From: Azospirillum brasilense
GTDB taxonomy: Bacteria > Pseudomonadota > Alphaproteobacteria > Azospirillales > Azospirillaceae
Length of the DNA: 64,000 bases
Assembly: GCF_022023855.1 (NCBI RefSeq)
Contig: NZ_CP059449.1
Location: forward strand, 854,501-918,500
Direction: 5' to 3'
Made by a program: the position numbers and the translations under genes. Under the pieces are notes generated by a model, which ran no database searches, was not told where the DNA came from, and worked only from the letters and a program-made list of their open reading frames with translations. Below are positions 60,544 through 64,000 of this stretch, piece by piece (positions within the stretch are counted from its first letter, which is position 1; every line of letters begins with the position of its first letter).

Positions 60544-62047
60544 GTGACGAGACGCGCCCATCATCGGTGGTTCGGAGCCCTTGCCTCCGCCTTGCTGGCG
60601 GTGACGCTGGCCCCGCAGCCGGCCAAGGCCGACCCCCGCTTCGTGCCCGGCCCCTGCTGGTTCTCCGTGCCGGAGGAGGCCGCGCTGTGCGGGACCGTCG
60701 GCGTGCCCGACCGGCGCGACCGTCCGGTGACGCGGGCCTTCCGTCTGCCGGTCGTCGTCCTGCTGTCCACCGCCAAGCAGCCGTCCCCCGACCCGGTCCT
60801 GTTCCTGGAGGGCGGCCCCGGCGCCTCCCCCTTCGGCAGTGGCGAGGCGGTGGAGGAGCGGATGGAGGTGTGGTGGTCGCTGACCGCCGGATTCCGCCGG
60901 TCGCGCCACGTCGTGCTGTTCGACCCGCGCGGCGCCGGGCGAGCGGAGCCGGACACCGACTGCCCGGAGCTGGACGTGCTGGGCGCCTCGCCCCGCCTGC
61001 GCCCGGTGTCGCGGGACCGCCGCGCCGCGCTGGAGCGCACCGCCATCGCCGCTTGCCGCGACCGATTCACCGCCGCCGGGCCTGGACGGCGCCATGTTCA
61101 CCACCCCCATCGCCGCCGACGACGCCATGGACGTCGCCGCGGCGCTGGGCGCGCAGCGGGTCAACCTGTTCGCCGTGTCCTACGGCACGCGGGTGGCGCT
61201 GGAGATCCTGCGGCGCCATGGCGGGCGGGTGCGCACGGCGGTGCTCGATTCCATCTACCCGCCGGACGTCAACGCGACGGAGGAGGCGCCCTGGCTGGCG
61301 CACCGGGCGTTCAAGCGGCTGTTCGACGATTGCGCGGCCAACCGCGTGTGCCGCGCCGCCTATCCCGACCTGGAGCGCCATCTGCTGGAGCTGGTGGAAC
61401 GGCTGGGCAAGGCCCCGGTGGACGTGCCGGTGGGCGATCCAGAGATTCCGCGCTGGGCGCGGCTGGACAGCGGCGCCGCTCTATCGGCCCTGCTGGAGGC
61501 GATGGCCGAGGGCGAGAGCGTGCCCCGCCTGCCCGCCCTGATCGAACGGGCGTGGCGGGGGCGGTACGACCGCCTGTCCGACTGGGTGCCCGCCCCCTGG
61601 CTGGGCGACCCCGACTCGGCGGAGGGCATGGCCTTTTCCATCGAATGCCGGGAGACGGTGAACCCCGCCGACCCGCTGCGGCTGGCCGACGCCGCCCGCC
61701 GCTTCGCCCCCTACGGCGCCGTCACCGCCGACGATCCCGGCCGACGCGTCTGCGCCCAATGGCCCGCCGCCGCGCAGGAGGCGTCGGAACGGCTGCCGGT
61801 AGCCAGCCCGGTGCCGGTGCTCCTGCTGTCCGGCGCTTACGACCCGCTGACCCCGCCGGAATGGGCGGAGCGCGCCGCGGCGACCCTGCCGAAAAGCCGG
61901 CATCTGGTCTTCCGCAGCGCCGGGCATCTGGTCACGGCGTCGGACGACTGCGCCGTCGCCGCCGCCCACCAGTTCGTGGATTCGGAAAGCCTGCCCGCCA
62001 ACGCCTGCCCAGCGGCGGCCAAGCCGCCGGGATTCCAGCCGCCCTGA
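60544..62047 (+). pseudogene. Alpha/beta hydrolase (TAP-like) interrupted by a +1 frameshift
   Basis: The 5' part (60544 to about 61080) encodes a signal peptide (ALLAVTLAPQPAKA) and 'VLFLEGGPGASPFGSGE', 'RHVVLFDPRGAGRAEPD', the N-terminal half of a tripeptidyl-aminopeptidase-like hydrolase. The 3' part (from about 61083, next frame) continues with 'MFTTPIAADDAMDVAAALGA', nucleophile region 'LFAVSYGTRVALEIL', 'LLSGAYDPLTPPEWAERAAA' and 'VFRSAGHLV'. Removing one base in GGGCCTGG at 61079-61086 restores one frame (TAAGLDGAMFTTP). So it is a recent mutation, a programmed shift, or a sequencing error. It converges on speE. Confidence 0.8.
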
Positions 62048-62065
62048 GCCCTATGTCAATGAGCT

Positions 62066-62926
62066 CTACTTCAGCGCGTCCAGCATAAAGGCCGGCAGGG
62101 CGAAGCTGGCGACGTGGATGTCGGGCGTGTAGTAGCGGGTGGCCAGCCCCGCCGCCTCGAAGCGCGGGCGGATCGCCTCCGCCGTCTGGCGGCGCAGCGC
62201 CGCGTCGTCGGTGGCCCAGCCGAAGGCCATGAAGCCACCATAATAGCTGGGCACCGGCGCCACGAAGAAGCCGGCGTCCCCGAACAGCCGGCCGAGCCGC
62301 CGGTGACTGTCCTTCAGCTCGTCCGGCTGGAGGAACGGCACGCCGTTCTGGGTGACCAGCACACCGCCGGGGGTCAGCCGGGCCTTGCAGTCGGCGTAGA
62401 AGTCCTCGGTAAAGAGGACGGCGCCCGGCCCGTGGGGGTCGGTGGAATCGACGATGACGACATCGAACCGTTCCGTGGTCTCCTTCACGAAGGCGCAACC
62501 GTCGGCGATCACCAGATCGGCGCGCGGGTCGTCGAAGGCGCCGGCGCTGATCGACGGCAGATGGGCGATGGACAGGTCGACCACCGAGCGGTCGATCTCC
62601 ACCATCGTCACCCGTTCCACCGCCTTGTGCTCCAGGCAGCGGCGCAGCATGCCGCCGTCGCCGCCGCCGACGATCAGCACGCGGCGGACGCGCCCATGCG
62701 CCAGGATCGGCACATGGGTCAGCATCTCGTGATAGACGAACTCGTCGCCCTCGGTGGTCTGGACGACGCCGTCGAGCGCCATCACGCGGCCCAGCACCGG
62801 GTTCTCGAAGATCACCAAGTCCTGGAGGCCGGTGCGGTCGCGGTGCAGGACGCGGCCCATGCGCAGGCACTGGGCCACGTCCTTATGCAGCGTCTCGTCG
62901 TACCAGCCGGAGCCGGAGTCGCTCAT
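62066..62926 (-). CDS. speE: Spermidine synthase
   Basis: A 286-residue aminopropyltransferase. 'GWYDETLHKDVAQCLRMGRV', the SAM-binding 'VLIVGGGDGGMLRRCLEH', acidic 'VVIVDSTDPHGPGAVLF', 'YYGGFMAFGWATDD' and 'RYYTPDIHVASFALPAF' are all standard. It joins aminopropyl from decarboxylated SAM to putrescine. Its start overlaps the speD stop by 4 bases. Confidence 0.97.
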   Translation of the reverse strand: MSDSGSGWYDETLHKDVAQCLRMGRVLHRDRTGLQDLVIFENPVLGRVMALDGVVQTTEGDEFVYHEMLTHVPILAHGRVRRVLIVGGGDGGMLRRCLEHKAVERVTMVEIDRSVVDLSIAHLPSISAGAFDDPRADLVIADGCAFVKETTERFDVVIVDSTDPHGPGAVLFTEDFYADCKARLTPGGVLVTQNGVPFLQPDELKDSHRRLGRLFGDAGFFVAPVPSYYGGFMAFGWATDDAALRRQTAEAIRPRFEAAGLATRYYTPDIHVASFALPAFMLDALK

Positions 62927-63432
62927 GACCCGGTTTCGCCGCGCAGCAGCTCGTCGCACTTCACGCCCGTGGGCTTGAAGGCGCGCTCCAGCACCGGGAT
63001 GGCCTTCATGGGTTGGGCGTCGCCGCACATGAAGATGTCCAGCGCGGCGTAGCCGCGTTCCGGCCAGGTGTGGATGCTGATGTGCGACTCGGCGAGCACC
63101 GCCACACCGGAAATGCCGCCGTTCGGCGTGAAATGGTGCAGGTGGATGTGCAGGAGCGTCGCCCCCGCCACCTCCACGGACTCGATCAGCGTGGAACGGA
63201 CATGGTCCAGCTCGTCCAGACGTTCGGCACCCCACAGATCGACGATCAGGTGGGTGCCGGCGCAGACCTTGCCATCGCGGACGATGAAATGGTCCTTGCG
63301 GTCGTCTTGAGATTCCCTCCAGGGACCAGAAGTCACGTTGGTCCGGTTGGAGATTTGACCTTCCGTTTGGGCTTTCCTTGGATCGCTTCCCAAGTCCATC
63401 CCCAATTGGAAGAGAGAAGCGGTCTTCGCCAT
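62923..63432 (-). CDS. speD: S-adenosylmethionine decarboxylase proenzyme
   Basis: A 169-residue class I pyruvoyl enzyme. The self-cleavage site is Glu-115/Ser-116 in 'VLAESHISIHTWPE', with Ser-116 becoming pyruvoyl; proton donor Cys-136 in 'DIFMCGDA'. The N-terminal 45 residues are an extension beyond the compact SpeD core. It makes decarboxylated SAM for SpeE, with which it is translationally coupled. Confidence 0.96.
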   Translation of the reverse strand: MAKTASLFQLGMDLGSDPRKAQTEGQISNRTNVTSGPWRESQDDRKDHFIVRDGKVCAGTHLIVDLWGAERLDELDHVRSTLIESVEVAGATLLHIHLHHFTPNGGISGVAVLAESHISIHTWPERGYAALDIFMCGDAQPMKAIPVLERAFKPTGVKCDELLRGETGS

Positions 63433-63496
63433 CGTTCTCCCCCATCAGCAGATGTTCCGCGCAGATGGCGCGGAGGAGGGGGGCATATGGGACAAA

Positions 63497-63510
63497 TTCG
63501 CATGCGAATC
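63497..63510. promoter_or_regulatory. 14-bp perfect palindrome upstream of speD
   Basis: ATTCGCATGCGAAT is perfectly symmetric and lies about 65-78 bp before the speD start and 130 bp before the PuuD-like gene. Possibly an operator; the binding factor is unknown. Confidence 0.35.
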
Positions 63511-63640
63511 AACAGAATTCTGTCCCTGCATCCCCTTTGTGCTTGGCGGCGGACCTCTGGCGCGGCGCGCGGCGGCAGAGCATAATCGCCCGTCCGCCGC
63601 CTTCCGGAGCGGTCCGGCATCCTGTCTGGAGGTCCCCGCC

Positions 63641-64000
63641 ATGAACCGCAAGCCGCTGATCGGCGTTCCCGCCTGCGCCCGCATGATGGGCGAGCATCCC
63701 TTCCACGTCGTCGGCGACAAGTATGTCCGCGCGGTGTCGGACGGGGCCGGCGGCATGCCACTGCTGATCCCGGCGCTGGGGACGGCGCTGGACATGGACG
63801 AGGTGGCCGGACGGCTCGACGGGCTGCTGGTCACCGGAAGCCCGTCGAACGTCGAGCCGCACCGCTACGGCGGGTCGCCCAGCGAGCCGGGCACCCTGCA
63901 CGACCCGGAGCGCGACGACACCACCCTGCCGCTGATCCGCGCCGCGCTGGAGATGGGCGTCCCGCTGCTGGGCATCTGCCGCGGCTTCCAGGAGCTGAAC
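63641..64000 (+). CDS. Gamma-glutamyl-GABA hydrolase-like protein (PuuD, peptidase C26), cut by window end
   Basis: The first 120 codons are visible. 'PLIGVPACARMMGEHPFHVV' , 'LDGLLVTGSPSNVEPHRYGG' and nucleophile Cys-113 in 'VPLLGICRGFQELN' are C26-peptidase features. PuuD releases GABA from gamma-Glu-GABA in putrescine breakdown, which would fit its place beside the spermidine genes (inference). Start Met-63641. Confidence 0.88.
   Translation, partial: MNRKPLIGVPACARMMGEHPFHVVGDKYVRAVSDGAGGMPLLIPALGTALDMDEVAGRLDGLLVTGSPSNVEPHRYGGSPSEPGTLHDPERDDTTLPLIRAALEMGVPLLGICRGFQELN

Overview
The window is GC-rich, densely coding DNA from an alphaproteobacterium, most likely Azospirillum (Rhodospirillales). 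The pointers are a PII protein (GlnZ/GlnK type) with a class I aminotransferase downstream of it and a UbiH-type hydroxylase divergent from it, an arrangement I recall from the A. brasilense glnZ locus; a SAM-II riboswitch (largely alphaproteobacterial) in front of metZ; hrcA divergent from rph-rdgB-hemW; a phasin; and a perfect CtrA-type box. Most genes are single-copy housekeeping genes, so this is probably main-chromosome sequence. This identification is inference from gene content; no search was run.

Layout. 0-5 kb: HdeD-family fragment, lolA, ftsK, aminotransferase (all minus). 5-7.3 kb: glnZ and the divergent FAD hydroxylase. 7.3-14.3 kb: a four-gene minus operon (tesA, FIST-domain protein, aldo/keto reductase, thpR), divergent from a YbbA/YbbP-type ABC exporter. 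14.3-19 kb: GGDEF protein, dnaJ, dnaK. 19-22 kb: a small CtrA-box-linked gene, two poorly known proteins and a CheY-like regulator. 22-28.5 kb: grpE-hrcA, divergent from rph-rdgB-hemW, then a chemoreceptor and folA. 29-31 kb: XRE regulator and divergent epimerase. 31-35 kb: rsmI-yraN-sirB1-gshB facing an LppC-type lipoprotein. 35-38 kb: phasin and SAM-II-controlled metZ. 38-45 kb: mutS, three small genes, glnD.

45.1-51.7 kb is the unusual part. A plasmid-type RepA initiator gene is flanked by eleven copies of a 15-bp iteron (consensus TTGGCAATCGCCGAC) and an exceptional density of GANTC sites. It is accompanied by a PAP2 phosphatase, a lipoprotein, a branched-chain amino acid binding protein and a hybrid histidine kinase. 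This block sits between glnD and murJ-trpS, which I recall as adjacent in many alphaproteobacteria. It looks like a plasmid replication module lodged in, or co-opted by, a chromosome.

51.8-57 kb: murJ, trpS, pcp, two cysteine-cluster proteins and a MarR regulator. 57-64 kb is more accessory: a DUF1127-like small protein, a CatB-type acetyltransferase, a TetR/SDR divergent pair with two matching operators, a frameshifted alpha/beta hydrolase, speD-speE, and the start of a PuuD-like glutamine-amidotransferase-fold hydrolase.

Recurring non-coding elements are three copies of a GC-rich C-run/G-run palindromic repeat and two other long imperfect palindromic intergenic repeats. Several clear hairpin terminators are present. 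No tRNA, rRNA, CRISPR array, insertion sequence or prophage was recognised.
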